Shown here: in pieces, positions 16,357-25,542 of the stretch
Layout: the number at the start of each line of letters is the position of its first letter
How positions within the stretch are numbered: the stretch's first letter is position 1
Assembly (NCBI GenBank): GCA_963750255.1
Contig: CAVVPZ010000005.1
Span: 124,001 to 188,000 of the forward strand
From: DATLED01 sp963750255
GTDB taxonomy: Bacteria > Actinomycetota > Acidimicrobiia > Acidimicrobiales > CADCTF01
DNA: 64,000 bases
Reading direction: 5' to 3'
Program-made: the position numbers and the translations under genes
Notes under the pieces: model-generated
Database searches by the model: none
What the model was told of the DNA's origin: nothing
What the model saw: the letters and a program-made list of their open reading frames with translations, nothing else

Positions 16357-18423
16357 GTGACCACCGTCCTCGAACCACCGAGTGGTGAAGCCGTCCCGCT
16401 GCCCCCTCTCGCCAGCGGTCGGATTCCCGTACCGCCGCCGGCGCGATTCGAGCCCCCGCGGTCGTCGATCGACCCGGACGCATCGAAGTCGTGGTGGCGG
16501 CGAATGGCGCCGATCGTGTTGGCCCACAAGCCGATCGTGTTCAGCGGCCTCAGCTGTGCCCTGGTCACGCTCCTCTTGCAGCTCGCCATCCCGCGCTTGT
16601 TGCGGATGACGCTCGACAAGTCGGTGCTCCCGGCGTTCGCCCGTCGGATTGCCCCGCAGTTGGCCGAGCGCCGAGGCGTGCCCGTCGACGTCGTCCTCTC
16701 CCGCATCCCGGTGCCCCAGCCGCTGCTGCACTTCGTGCTGCTGATCGGCGCCATCGCGCTGGTCCGGTTCTTCATCGGATTCGTGTACCGGTACAACCTG
16801 CAGCGGATGTCGTTCGCCATCGAGTACGACCTGCGAAACATCATGTACCACAAGTTCTCGACGCTCTCGTTCTCCTATTTCGACCGGATGCAGAGCGGCC
16901 AGTTGATCTCCCGGGCCAACTCCGACATCCGCTCGGTCCAGATGTTCCTCGCGTTCGCCCCGACCGTGGTGATCTCGATGATCACCTTCGTGGTCGCCTT
17001 CGGTCTCATGGCCACCACCAGCGTGTCGCTCGCCATCGTGGCCGTCATCACCCTCCCGGGCGTGTACTTCACCGGCACCAAGATGCGCTCGAAGATGTTC
17101 CCGGTTTCGTGGATCGTCTCGGCCCGCCAGGCCGACGTCGCCACCATCGTCGAGGAGAACGTCACCGGCACGCGCGTCGTGAAGTCGTTCGCCGCCGAGC
17201 CCGATCAGATCGGACTGCTCGACAAGGCCGCCGAACGGTTGCGCTGGGCCGCATCGCTCCAGGTCGACATCCGGGCCCGCTACTCCCCCTTCATGCAGAA
17301 CCTGCCCCGCCTCGGCCTGGCCATGGTGCTGCTCTACGGCGGCCACCTCTACCTGCAAGGCGACGTGAGCATCGGAACCATCATCGAATTCAACGCCTAC
17401 GTCGTGATGCTCCAGGCGCCGTTCATGATGCTCGGCTTCTTGATGATGATGGGGCAGCGGGCGGCGGCCTCGGCCGGCCGCATCTTCGAGATCCTCGACG
17501 AAGAACCCGAGATCCTCGACCGGGCCGGCGCCATCGATCTCGTCGAACCCGAGGGAGACGTCCGCTTCGACAACGTGTCGTTCGCCTACACCGCCAACGG
17601 GCCCAAGGTGCTCGACGGCTTCGATCTGGCGATGGCGCCAGGCGAGACCGTCGCCCTCGTCGGCCGCACGGGCACCGGCAAGTCGACCGCAGCCCGACTC
17701 CTCCCCCGCTTCTACGACACCACCGAAGGCGCCATCCGCATCGACGGCCACGACGTGCGTGACCTCACCGTCGAGAGCCTGCGGTCGCACATCGGCCTCG
17801 TCCTCGACGAGCCGTTCCTCTTCTCCGAGACGATCCGCAACAACATCGCCTACGGCCGGCCCGACGCCACCCAGGAGGAGATCGACGCCGTGTCGGCCGC
17901 CGCCGGCGTCACCGAGTTCGTCGACAAGCTCCCGGACGGGTTCGACACCATGGTCGGCGAGCGGGGCTACACGCTCTCGGGCGGCCAGCGGCAACGCATC
18001 GCCATCGCCCGCACGCTGCTCGTCAACCCTCGCATCCTGATCCTCGACGACGCGACGTCGGCCATCGACGTCCAGGTCGAGCACGAGATCCACGGCGCGC
18101 TCACGACCCTCATGAAGGGCCGCACGACGCTGATCATCGCCCACCGGCTCTCGACGATCTCGCTCGCCGACCGCGTCGTGCTGCTCCAACACGGCAAGAT
18201 CGCCGCCGACGGGACGCACGCGAAGTTGATGGCGACGGTGCCCGCCTACGCCGAGGTGCTGGCCCGAGCCGAGGAGGAGTGGCACGAAGTCCACGATCCG
18301 AAGCCCGAGCCCGAGCTCCCGCCCCGCATGCGAGTGATGAAGCGAATGATGGAGAACGGCCCGCCAGGAGGCGGCATGGGCGGCCCGCCCATGCCGGGCG
18401 GCCTACCGATGGGAGGTTCGTGA
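16357..18423 (+). CDS. Heterodimeric ABC exporter, subunit with degenerate nucleotide site
   Basis: 688 residues: membrane domain (about 55-370), then nucleotide-binding domain. Walker A is GRTGTGKST, the signature LSGGQRQRIAIA is intact and the H-loop IIAHRLST is present. The catalytic Glu after Walker B is Asp (LILDDATSAID), and the Q-loop position reads VLDEPFLF with Asp instead of Gln. Such changes mark the non-hydrolysing site of TM287/288-type heterodimers. The C-terminal tail is Met/Gly/Pro-rich. The GTG start directly abuts the MarR stop, and the stop overlaps the partner's ATG. Confidence 0.9.
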   Translation: MTTVLEPPSGEAVPLPPLASGRIPVPPPARFEPPRSSIDPDASKSWWRRMAPIVLAHKPIVFSGLSCALVTLLLQLAIPRLLRMTLDKSVLPAFARRIAPQLAERRGVPVDVVLSRIPVPQPLLHFVLLIGAIALVRFFIGFVYRYNLQRMSFAIEYDLRNIMYHKFSTLSFSYFDRMQSGQLISRANSDIRSVQMFLAFAPTVVISMITFVVAFGLMATTSVSLAIVAVITLPGVYFTGTKMRSKMFPVSWIVSARQADVATIVEENVTGTRVVKSFAAEPDQIGLLDKAAERLRWAASLQVDIRARYSPFMQNLPRLGLAMVLLYGGHLYLQGDVSIGTIIEFNAYVVMLQAPFMMLGFLMMMGQRAAASAGRIFEILDEEPEILDRAGAIDLVEPEGDVRFDNVSFAYTANGPKVLDGFDLAMAPGETVALVGRTGTGKSTAARLLPRFYDTTEGAIRIDGHDVRDLTVESLRSHIGLVLDEPFLFSETIRNNIAYGRPDATQEEIDAVSAAAGVTEFVDKLPDGFDTMVGERGYTLSGGQRQRIAIARTLLVNPRILILDDATSAIDVQVEHEIHGALTTLMKGRTTLIIAHRLSTISLADRVVLLQHGKIAADGTHAKLMATVPAYAEVLARAEEEWHEVHDPKPEPELPPRMRVMKRMMENGPPGGGMGGPPMPGGLPMGGS

Positions 18424-20345
18424 TGGCGTGGGGTGGAGGTGGCGGATTCGGACCGCCTGGTGGTGGAGGTCGACCCGGTCAGGTCGCCGGTCTTCCCTTC
18501 GCAGGCATCCCGCCGGAGATGATGAAGGGCGTCGAGAACCTCCTGGCCAAAGAGCCCGAGCACGAGGTCTTCGCCGTCGACTTCTCCAACGTGACGCCCG
18601 AGGAGCAGAAGGGCTTCACGCTCACGAAGCTGCTGAAGCCGCATTGGTGGGCGTTGGCCATCGGCGTCGTGCTCGTTGCCGTCGAGACCATCAGCCTGCA
18701 GGTCGGCCCCCAGCTCACGCAGCGGGCCATCGACAAGGGGATGCTGACCCGCGACTTCGGCGTGGTGAAGTTGATGGCCGCGCTGTACCTGGGGTCGATC
18801 GTCCTCAACGGACTGGCGTCGACCGTTCGCATCTCGTGGACGGGGCGACTTGGCCAGAAGCTGATGAAGTCGCTGCGGGTGCGGGTGTTCTCCCACATCC
18901 AGCGGTTGTCGCTCGACTTCTTCACCGACGAGAAGGCGGGCCGCATCATGACCCGCATGACGAGCGACGTCGAGGCGCTCTCCGACCTGCTCCAGGACGG
19001 AATCATCAACCTCATCGTCCAGGCGTTCACGCTCTTCTACGTGATCACCGTGTTGTTCACGATGAACGTGCGCCTGGCGACGATCGTCGTGTTCGCCATC
19101 GTCCCGGTGATGACGCTCATGACGCTGTGGTTCCGGAGTGAGTCCGAGAAGGGGTACGCCGCCGTTCGCGAGCGCATCGCCGACGTGATGGCCGACCTCC
19201 AGGAAAGCCTTTCGGGTATCCGCATCGTGTCGGCCTACAACCGCCACCGCTACAACGAGGTCAAGCACCGCAACATCGTCGGCGACCACAAGGTCGCCAA
19301 CGAGGGCGCGGCCAAGGTGGCCGCCGTCTACGGGCCGGGCGCCGATTCGGTCGGCGTCCTCGCCCAGGCGCTGGTGCTCCTCCTCGGCGGTCGCATGGTG
19401 TTCGCCGGCACGCTCCAGCCCGGTCAGCTGATCGCATTCGTGCTGTACGTGAGCGCGTTCTTCGCTCCCATCCAGCAACTCGTCCAGCTGTACAACACCT
19501 ACCAGTCGGGTCAGGCTGCCGTGGCCAAGCTGCGCGACCTGCTCGACACCGAGCCGACCGTGGCCGAGAAGCCCGACGCCATCGACCTTCCCGCCATCGA
19601 GGGCGAGATCACGTTCCAGGATGTCGAGTTCGGTTACGTGGATGGCCAGCCCGTGCTGCGTGACCTCAACCTCACCATCGCCGCCGGGGAGACGTTCTCG
19701 CTCGTCGGTACCACCGGAGCGGGCAAGTCGACCATCGCCAAACTGGTCACCCGCTTCTACGACCCGACCGCCGGACGCGTGCTGGTCGACGGCTACGACC
19801 TGCGCGACGTGACCCTCCGGTCGCTGCGACGCCAACTCGGGGTAGTCCCCCAGGAGCCGTTCCTCTTCGGTGGCACGTTGCGCGACAACATCGCCTTCGC
19901 CCGGCCGGGCGCCACCGACGAAGACCTGATGGAGGCCTGCGAGGCCGTGGGTCTCGACGACCTCGTCAACCGGCTCGCCGGCGGTCTCGATGCTCCGGTC
20001 TACGAGCGGGGTTCGTCGCTCTCCTCGGGCGAACGCCAACTCCTCGCCCTGGCTCGCGCCTTCCTGGCGTCGCCTCGGGTGCTCATCCTCGACGAGGCCA
20101 CGTCGTCGCTCGACCTCCGCTCCGAGGCGGTCATCGAGCGGGCCCTCGACAACGTGCTCGAAGGCCGTACCGCGATCATCATCGCCCACCGCCTGTCGAC
20201 GGCCATGCGGGCCGACCGCATCGCGGTGGTCAACGATGGGCGCATCGTCGAGCTCGGTTCGCACGACGAATTGGTGGCCAAGGGCGGGATCTACTCGGGC
20301 ATGTTCGCCACGTGGATCTCCCACAACGTCGCCGCCGCCGAGTAG
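18423..20345 (+). CDS. Heterodimeric ABC exporter, catalytic subunit
   Basis: 640 residues. A Gly/Pro-rich N-terminus is followed by a six-helix exporter domain and a nucleotide-binding domain. Walker A is GTTGAGKST, the Q-loop VPQEPFLF is normal, Walker B VLILDEATSSLD keeps the catalytic Glu, and the signature is altered to LSSGERQLLALA. In a head-to-tail dimer this weak signature would pair with the degenerate Walker site of the partner, leaving one full site. This asymmetry supports the heterodimer. The ATG overlaps the preceding stop (TGATG). Substrate unknown; drug or lipid export is typical. Confidence 0.9.
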   Translation: MAWGGGGGFGPPGGGGRPGQVAGLPFAGIPPEMMKGVENLLAKEPEHEVFAVDFSNVTPEEQKGFTLTKLLKPHWWALAIGVVLVAVETISLQVGPQLTQRAIDKGMLTRDFGVVKLMAALYLGSIVLNGLASTVRISWTGRLGQKLMKSLRVRVFSHIQRLSLDFFTDEKAGRIMTRMTSDVEALSDLLQDGIINLIVQAFTLFYVITVLFTMNVRLATIVVFAIVPVMTLMTLWFRSESEKGYAAVRERIADVMADLQESLSGIRIVSAYNRHRYNEVKHRNIVGDHKVANEGAAKVAAVYGPGADSVGVLAQALVLLLGGRMVFAGTLQPGQLIAFVLYVSAFFAPIQQLVQLYNTYQSGQAAVAKLRDLLDTEPTVAEKPDAIDLPAIEGEITFQDVEFGYVDGQPVLRDLNLTIAAGETFSLVGTTGAGKSTIAKLVTRFYDPTAGRVLVDGYDLRDVTLRSLRRQLGVVPQEPFLFGGTLRDNIAFARPGATDEDLMEACEAVGLDDLVNRLAGGLDAPVYERGSSLSSGERQLLALARAFLASPRVLILDEATSSLDLRSEAVIERALDNVLEGRTAIIIAHRLSTAMRADRIAVVNDGRIVELGSHDELVAKGGIYSGMFATWISHNVAAAE

Positions 20346-20349
20346 CCAA

Positions 20350-20801
20350 CTAGCCAGCGTCGAGCACCTGCTGCAGCCTCGCCCCGGCCCGGCCGATCTC
20401 CTGACCCAGGAGACGGTCGACGCCGGGCAGGCTCGGCGCGCCGCCGTAGTGGAGGTGCACATCGACGGCGACCGTTCCGGCCGCGCTTCCCGGGGCGATG
20501 CCGACAGCCAAGATCCACGCCGGGTGGTCGCGTCCGTCGGTCTCCCGCCGCTCGAACCGCACGCCGGTGCCCGTGGTCGATTCGACCCGTTGCATGCCGC
20601 ACCCGTTTCGTCCGACGGAGGGGGCCCAACCGTCCCACGAGGTCGACCGACCAGGCCGGCCCCTCGTCTCCGGCGTCGCTTCGGTCGGGTCGGGCTCGGT
20701 CCACGATCGACAACCATTGCGGGTAGGTGGCCAGGTCGCCAGAGCACGGCTGCGACCACGTCGAGACCGCCCTCGACCTCGGTCCGGCCCCGGATGTCCA
20801 C
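20350..20801 (-). pseudogene. SRPBCC-family (polyketide cyclase/dehydrase-like) protein, several frameshifts
   Basis: About 150 residues can be pieced together over three frames: VDIRGRTEVEGGLDVVAAV, then SGDLATYPQWLSIVDRA, DPTEATPETRG, AWSVDLVGRLGPLRRTKR, RVESTTGTGVRFERRE and RDHPAWILAVGIAPGSAAG to the end. The order matches a helix-grip SRPBCC protein that binds hydrophobic ligands. At least four frame changes occur within 450 bp. They may be assembly errors or decay; the residues look conserved, which favours error. It converges on the ABC exporter gene (5-bp gap). Confidence 0.6.
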
Positions 20802-20870
20802 CGCCGCAGCCTCGCGCCCAGGGCGACGCTTGACAAGGACTTCGGGCCGACAACGGCGAAGATTGGCCTG

Positions 20871-21658
20871 ATGCGGTATCGGGGGAGCGCCGGACAGCGA
20901 GGACGACGGGTGCTCGCCGCCTGTGCCGTGGACGCCTGTTCGTCGTCGCGGGCGGACACCCGGCGCCGGCCGGCGCGGCCGACGGCCCGTTCCGCTTCGC
21001 CCAGGGCACCATGCAGGTGCCCGAGGCGGTCGGCCTCGTGCGCATCACCATCGAGCGCACCGACTTGCCGGTGTCGCGGACCATCGTCGACTACCGCACC
21101 GAGGGAGCCACGGCCCTTCCCGGCTCCGACTACGAGGAGTCGGCAGGGACGCTGGTGTTCGAAGTCGGCGAGACGGCCGCCACGTTCACCGTCCCGATCC
21201 TCGACGACACCGTCCCCGAGGGCAGGGAGCATTTCGTCATCCGACTCGTGGGGCGATCGAGCCCCGGGGCGTGGGCCCCGCTCACGATCCTCGACGACGA
21301 TCGGCCGGCCGACACCGGCGTCGTTGCGCCCGGCGGCGATGACCAGTCGGCTACCGAATTGGCGTCATCGTCGCGCTCGGGAGGTGCCGCCCCCGCCGCC
21401 AACGCAGTCGCCGGATCAGCCGCCATCCGCACCACGCCCCGGGTTGCGGCGCCCGCTCGCCCCCGGTTGCGACAGGTGATCGTCCGGCAGAGCCCCTCGG
21501 CACCCTTCGAGTTGCGGGCGGCGGCGCCGCCAGCCGACTCCGACTCGAGGTCGGGCTACCCGGGCCGCCTCGATCCGTTGCTCGCGACCCTCGCCGGGCT
21601 GGTGTTCGCTCGCGTCGCCGCCGAGTTGTGGTTTCGCGTTCGCATGGCCGTCGTGTGA
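20871..21658 (+). CDS. Calx-beta domain membrane protein, one frameshift
   Basis: About 262 residues. The N-terminus (MRYRGSAGQRGRRVLAACAV) and, after a frame change at about 20925-20940, LFVVAGGHPAPAGAADG form a signal peptide. One Calx-beta domain follows: FRFAQGTMQVPEAVG, RTIVDYRTEGATALPGSDY, ETAATFTVPILDDTVPEG and FVIRLVG with LTILDDD. Acidic loops suggest calcium binding. An Ala/Ser-rich stretch leads to a C-terminal membrane helix (LDPLLATLAGLVFARVAAEL). It is probably a cell-surface protein of unknown function. Confidence 0.72.
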
Positions 21659-21679
21659 AAAGACACGGCAGCGGGGCCG

Positions 21680-22784
21680 TTGGCCGACCTCCGCGTGATC
21701 GATTGTGCGACGGTCGTGGCCGGGCCCGGCGCCGCCCGCCACCTCGGCGACTTCGGCGCCGACGTCATCAAGGTCGAGCGCCCCGGGGTGGGCGACGGCA
21801 CCCGCACGCTCGGCTGGCGAGACCCCGACGACGACGTCACGCTCTGGTGGAAGTTGCTCGGCCGCAACAAGCGCACCATCGAACTCGACCTCAAGGACGA
21901 CGCCGACCGCGACCGGTTTCTGCGTCTCGTCGCTACCGCCGACGTGGTGATCGAGAACTTTCGCCCGGGCACGCTCGAACGATTGGGGCTCGGCCCCGAC
22001 GTCCTCCTCGAGCGCAACGCCGGTCTCGTCATCACCAGGGTCAGCGGGTTCGGGCAGACCGGCCCTTACGCGGCCCGACCGGGGTTCGCCACGCTGGCCG
22101 AGGCGCTGAGCGGATTCGCCGGCCTCAACGGCGAACCCGACGGCGCTCCCCTGCTCCCGCCCGTGGCCCTGACCGACGAGGTCACGGCGCTGGCGGCTGC
22201 GTTCGCCACCATGGTCGCTGTCCATTCTGGCGTCGGCCAGGTGGTCGACGTGAGCCTGCTCGAGTCGATGCTCCAGATGATGGGGCCGCTCCCTTCGGCT
22301 GCCGATCGGCTCGGCTACGACCAACCCAGGCTCGGCTCGGGCATCCCCTACTCGGTGCCCCGGGGGACGTACCCGACGCGCCGACGGTCAGTGGGTGGCG
22401 ATCTCGACCTCGTCCGAACCGGTGGCGGCCCGAGTGATGGCCCTCGTCGGCCTCGGCGGCGACGACCGCCTGACCACGAGCGCGGGGCGGGTGGCCGAGC
22501 GCGACCTGGTCGACGCCGCCGTCGCCTCGTTCTGCCGGGCCCGGACCTCGGCCGAGGTCATCGACGCGTTCGTGGCCGCCGACGCCGCCATCGCCCCGGT
22601 GTTGGCGATGACCGAGGTCCTCACCGACCCTCACGTGGTCGAGCGGGGCATCCTCGACGAGCACCACGGGGTCCGCATGCCCGGTCCGATCGCCCGACTC
22701 TCGGCCACACCGGGAAGCATGCGCTGGCTCGGCCGGCCCCCGGGCGCCGACACCGCCGACGTCCTCTCCGAACTCGACCCCTGA
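21680..22784 (+). CDS. CaiB/BaiF family III CoA-transferase, one frameshift
   Basis: About 367 residues. It would transfer CoA between acids through a covalent aspartyl-CoA intermediate. N-terminal motifs VIDCATVVAGPGAARHLGDF, GADVIKVERPG and NKRTIELDLKDD are followed by VVIENFRPGTLERLGLG and VSGFGQTGPYAARPG. The frame changes near 22380; removing one base joins VPRGTYPTRADG to QWVAISTS and on to LSELDP. The start is TTG at 21680. Acceptor and donor acids are unknown. It is shorter than many members (about 400). Confidence 0.85.
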
Positions 22785-22808
22785 CCCGCCGCCTGCGGCC
22801 CGCCTCAG

Positions 22809-22913
22809 CGTTGGAGTGGCCGAAGTGGTCGTCCCAACCCGTTGCGGTGGCCCTTCGGGCCGCCGCAACGGCCACAACAACGCGATGGAGCGACCGGAAC
22901 GGCCACCCCAACG
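22809..22913. repeat. Nested inverted repeat between convergent genes
   Basis: Outer arms 22809-22831 and 22891-22913 match at 18 of 23 positions when one is reversed. Inside is a strong hairpin, 22840-22870, with CGTTGCGG pairing to CCGCAACG around a GGCCC/GGGCC stem. It lies between the 3' ends of the CoA-transferase and MOSC genes and could terminate both. Confidence 0.6.
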
Positions 22914-22920
22914 CGTCGGG

Positions 22921-23466
22921 TCAGACCGGGGCGAGGGGGGTGTGGGGCTCGGGGGGAAGGTCGACCACGATGCCGTCGCCAGGACGGACATCGCCGCCGG
23001 TAACCACGATGCCCATGACCCCGGCGAGACGAGCGGTGATCTCGCCGTCGGCGTCGCGGAGCAGACATGCCTCCATGAGTCCCGAGGCCACCCCGTTGAG
23101 CTGACCGCACGGATTGCGCAGACCAGTGAGTTCGACGATGGCCTCGCCCCCGAGGCGGAGACGGGTTCCCACCGGGAGCGAACGCAGGTCAAGGCCGGCG
23201 GTGGTCACGTTCTCGCCCATCGCGCCGGCGGCAACGTCCATCCCCGAATCCCGCAACCCGTCGTGGAGCTCAGACGGAATCAGGTGGACTTGACGCAGGT
23301 TGGGTGCCTCGGCGTCGCGACGCACACGCGACCGGTGCTTGACCGTGGCGCCGGCGTGGGCATCACCATCGACCCCGTGGCCGGCGACGAGCCGGACGAC
23401 CGCTTGGTTTGCCTTGGCCATCGAGTGCGTCGGGCTCACGCTCACTGCTGTCACCGCTCCCGTCAT
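22921..23466 (-). CDS. MOSC domain protein
   Basis: 181 residues. The MOSC (molybdenum cofactor sulfurase C-terminal) fold is indicated by AVTAVSVSPTHSMAK, GHGVDGDAHAG, MGENVTTAGLDL, GTRLRLGGEAIVELTGLRN and the conserved Cys in NPCGQLNG. Stand-alone MOSC proteins bind sulfur or molybdenum cofactor intermediates, and some reduce hydroxylated nitrogen. The ATG at 23466 fits the domain start. It diverges from the OsmC-like gene. Confidence 0.88.
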   Translation of the reverse strand: MTGAVTAVSVSPTHSMAKANQAVVRLVAGHGVDGDAHAGATVKHRSRVRRDAEAPNLRQVHLIPSELHDGLRDSGMDVAAGAMGENVTTAGLDLRSLPVGTRLRLGGEAIVELTGLRNPCGQLNGVASGLMEACLLRDADGEITARLAGVMGIVVTGGDVRPGDGIVVDLPPEPHTPLAPV

Positions 23467-23505
23467 TCCCCCAGTCTGGCCCGAGCCTGAGGAAGTCTGG
23501 TCGCC

Positions 23506-23970
23506 ATGGACGCCGCCACCCATCACTATTCCGTCTCCTGCTCATGGTCGGGCAGTACTGCAGACGGCTACGACGCCTACGAGCGCGCCCACCGCGCCAC
23601 CATCGGCGGCGTGCAGGGGGTGCTCGACCTCAGCGCTGACCCTGCCTTCGGCGGCGACCCGAGCACCCTCAACCCGGAGCAACTCGTGGTGCTGGCCGCG
23701 TCGTCGTGCCAGTTGCTCAGCTTCCTCGCTGTCGCGGCGCGCGCCCGAATCGCCGTCGTCGACTACACCGACGACGCCGAAGGGTTCATGCCCGAGGACG
23801 ACCAACCAGTGCGCATCACGTCAATCCTCCTCCGGCCTCGCATCCAGGTTGCTCCGGGACCCACCCTCGAGCGAATCCTTCACCTCACCGAGGTCGCCCA
23901 CCGTGAGTGCTTCATCGCCAATTCGCTACGGAGTGAGATCCGTATCGAACCCACTGTCGTCTTCGGCTGA
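23506..23970 (+). CDS. OsmC-like hydroperoxide-detoxifying protein
   Basis: 154 residues. OsmC/Ohr-family proteins reduce organic peroxides with two cysteines. Both are visible: AASSCQLLSFL near residue 69 and HRECFIANS near 138. LNPEQLVVLA precedes the first Cys, as in the family. The 3' end overlaps the mycoredoxin-like gene on the other strand by 45 bp. Adjacent MOSC and glutaredoxin-like genes suggest a small redox-stress group. Confidence 0.88.
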   Translation: MDAATHHYSVSCSWSGSTADGYDAYERAHRATIGGVQGVLDLSADPAFGGDPSTLNPEQLVVLAASSCQLLSFLAVAARARIAVVDYTDDAEGFMPEDDQPVRITSILLRPRIQVAPGPTLERILHLTEVAHRECFIANSLRSEIRIEPTVVFG

Positions 23971-24204
23971 CGCCAGTGCAGCGAGCACCTCGGCCGGCCG
24001 GGGGTTGACCAGTCCGCGGCCGGCGACGACCACCGTCGGCACCGTCTCGTTGCCCCGAGCCACGCTCCGGACAAAGGCGGCCGCCTCGGGGTCGTCCCAG
24101 ATGTTGTGCGGCTCCATCTCGACCCCGGCGGCGTCGAGGCGAGCGTGGAGCGAGGTGCAGAACCCACACCCGGGACGCCAGTAGAACGTGACGGACTGGG
24201 CCAT
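23926..24204 (-). CDS. Mycoredoxin/glutaredoxin-like protein
   Basis: 92 residues with a thioredoxin fold. The active site is CGFC in FYWRPGCGFCTSLHARLD. The cis-Pro loop ETVPTVVVAG and GRGLVNPRP follow. W in NIWDDPEAAAFV is typical of mycoredoxins, which reduce mycothiol mixed disulfides. The ATG at 24204 gives the natural length and has AGGA upstream. It overlaps the end of the convergent OsmC-like gene. Confidence 0.88.
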   Translation of the reverse strand: MAQSVTFYWRPGCGFCTSLHARLDAAGVEMEPHNIWDDPEAAAFVRSVARGNETVPTVVVAGRGLVNPRPAEVLAALASAEDDSGFDTDLTP

Positions 24205-24231
24205 GTCTCCATCCTGCCCAAGTTGTGGCGA

Positions 24232-24237
24232 TACCGT
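24232..24237 (+). promoter_or_regulatory. -10 box (TACCGT) of the phosphotransferase gene, leaderless
   Basis: TACCGT ends 7 nt before the GTG at 24245. No ribosome-binding site is visible. Confidence 0.45.
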
Positions 24238-24244
24238 CACCACC

Positions 24245-25157
24245 GTGGACGGGCCCAAGCCGATGCCGGCGGCCGAGATTGACGTCGACGCCACGCTCGT
24301 CCGCCGCCTCATCGACGAGCAATTCCCCGATCTCGCACGTCTTCACCTCGCCCCGGTGGACGCAGGTTGGGACAACGTCGTTTTTCGGCTCGGTTCCGAC
24401 TGGTGCGCCCGCCTGCCTCGCCGAGCAATGGGCGCGGCGCTCGTCGAGGTCGAACAACAGTGGCTCCCACAACTCGCTCCCCGGCTGCCCCTCCCTGTGC
24501 CCGTCCCGATCCGGGTCGGACGTCCAGGCGTCGGCTACCCGTTCCCCTGGACGATCTCTCGTTGGATGCCCGGCGAGATCGCCGCCCGACGTCGACCCGA
24601 CGACCTCGATTTGACCGCGGAAGTCCTCGGTGGCTTCCTGCGCGCCCTGCACCAACCCGCTGCGCCCGACGCCCCCGCGAACCCCTTACGCGGCGTGGCG
24701 CTCGCTGAACGCGACGCGACGACCCGCGGCCGCGGTCACCGCTCTCCGCGGCACCTTCCTCGCAGGCGGGCTCGCCGATGAGCTCCTCGACCGGTGGGAG
24801 CGGGCGCTGACGCTGCCCAAGTGGCCCGGACCCGCAGTGTGGATCCATGGCGACCTGCACCCTGCCAACCTCGTCGTCGACAACGGCCAGCTTTCGGCCG
24901 TGATCGACTTTGGCGACCTCACGGCCGGCGACCCGGCCACCGACCTCGCCGTCGCGTGGAGCCTTCTCGACACCGCCGACCAACGCCACCGGCTCCGGAC
25001 GGCCGCCGGCTACGCCGCCGACGACGACACGTGGGGTCGCGCCCGGGGCTGGGCGGTGGCGTTCGCCGCCGTCTACCTGGCCAACTCGGCCGACAACCCG
25101 ACGATCGCCGGGGTCGGACGCCATCTCCTTCGGACGGTTCTTTCCTCCGGAGAGTGA
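24245..25157 (+). CDS. Aminoglycoside phosphotransferase-family kinase, one frameshift
   Basis: About 303 residues with the APH/choline-kinase fold. VDAGWDNVVFRLGSDWCARLPRR (shortened: GWDNVVFRLG and ARLPRR) forms the nucleotide part. The catalytic loop is VWIHGDLHPANLVVD and the metal-binding Asp lies in VIDFGDLTAGDPATDLA. The frame changes at about 24700-24725 between LAERDATT and AAAVTALRGTFL. The GTG at 24245 is preferred because a -10 box precedes it. The substrate is probably a small metabolite; nothing shows that it confers antibiotic resistance. Confidence 0.85.
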
Positions 25158-25216
25158 GTGACGCCGAGGCCGCTCGTCTCGGCGGGAAATCCATCCACGC
25201 CGGTTTGGTCCCACGG

Positions 25217-25222
25217 TACGCT
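25217..25222 (+). promoter_or_regulatory. -10 box (TACGCT) of the RHH-like gene, leaderless
   Basis: TACGCT ends 6 nt before the ATG at 25229. No ribosome-binding site is seen. Confidence 0.5.
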
Positions 25223-25228
25223 GGGACA

Positions 25229-25522
25229 ATGACGACTGACGGAGAACCGCTCACGGTTGACCGAGTACAGCTCGGCGTCCGGATGGAACGGAGCCTGGTG
25301 AAGGTGCTGAAGGGTTTGGCCGAGTTCGAGAACCTCACGTTGGGCCAATTGCTCGAAAAGATCGTCCTGCACTCGTTCGAGCCCGTCCCCGGCGAGGAGG
25401 GCGAACAGGCATGGAGTGCATTGGGCAAGCGGTCGCTCGCCGCCGTCGCCGACCTCAAGCGCGTCTACGGCCTCGACTACGACATGCACGCCTTCCGGCG
25501 GTTCCAAGACCTCGACGAGTAG
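25229..25522 (+). CDS. Small ribbon-helix-helix-like protein
   Basis: 97 residues. VDRVQLGVRMERSLVKVLK and FENLTLGQLLEKIVLHSFE give a strand-helix-helix pattern like CopG/Arc-type DNA-binding proteins. The C-terminal half (LKRVYGLDYDMHAFRRFQDL) is not recognised. It is followed 20 bp later by the ABC exporter pair and could regulate it, but each gene has its own -10 box. DNA binding is inferred from the pattern alone. Confidence 0.65.
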   Translation: MTTDGEPLTVDRVQLGVRMERSLVKVLKGLAEFENLTLGQLLEKIVLHSFEPVPGEEGEQAWSALGKRSLAAVADLKRVYGLDYDMHAFRRFQDLDE

Positions 25523-25530
25523 TGGCCGCC

Positions 25531-25536
25531 TAGGGT
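25531..25536 (+). promoter_or_regulatory. -10 box (TAGGGT) of the second ABC exporter operon, leaderless
   Basis: TAGGGT ends 6 nt before the GTG at 25543. It lies 9 nt after the stop of the RHH-like gene. Confidence 0.5.
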
Positions 25537-25542
25537 CACGGC

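Noticed and set aside
15835..20801. Very long open frames on the minus strand opposite the ABC exporter genes (819 and 851 codons)
   Set aside because: They mirror GC-rich codons of real genes, are rich in Arg/His/Gly/Asp without domains, and lack ribosome sites.
20830..20835. TTGACA consensus -35 box before the Calx-beta gene
   Set aside because: No matching -10 box lies 16-19 bp downstream.
24245..25157. Aminoglycoside resistance gene
   Set aside because: Only the general kinase fold is evident; no residues specific to known resistance enzymes were recognised.
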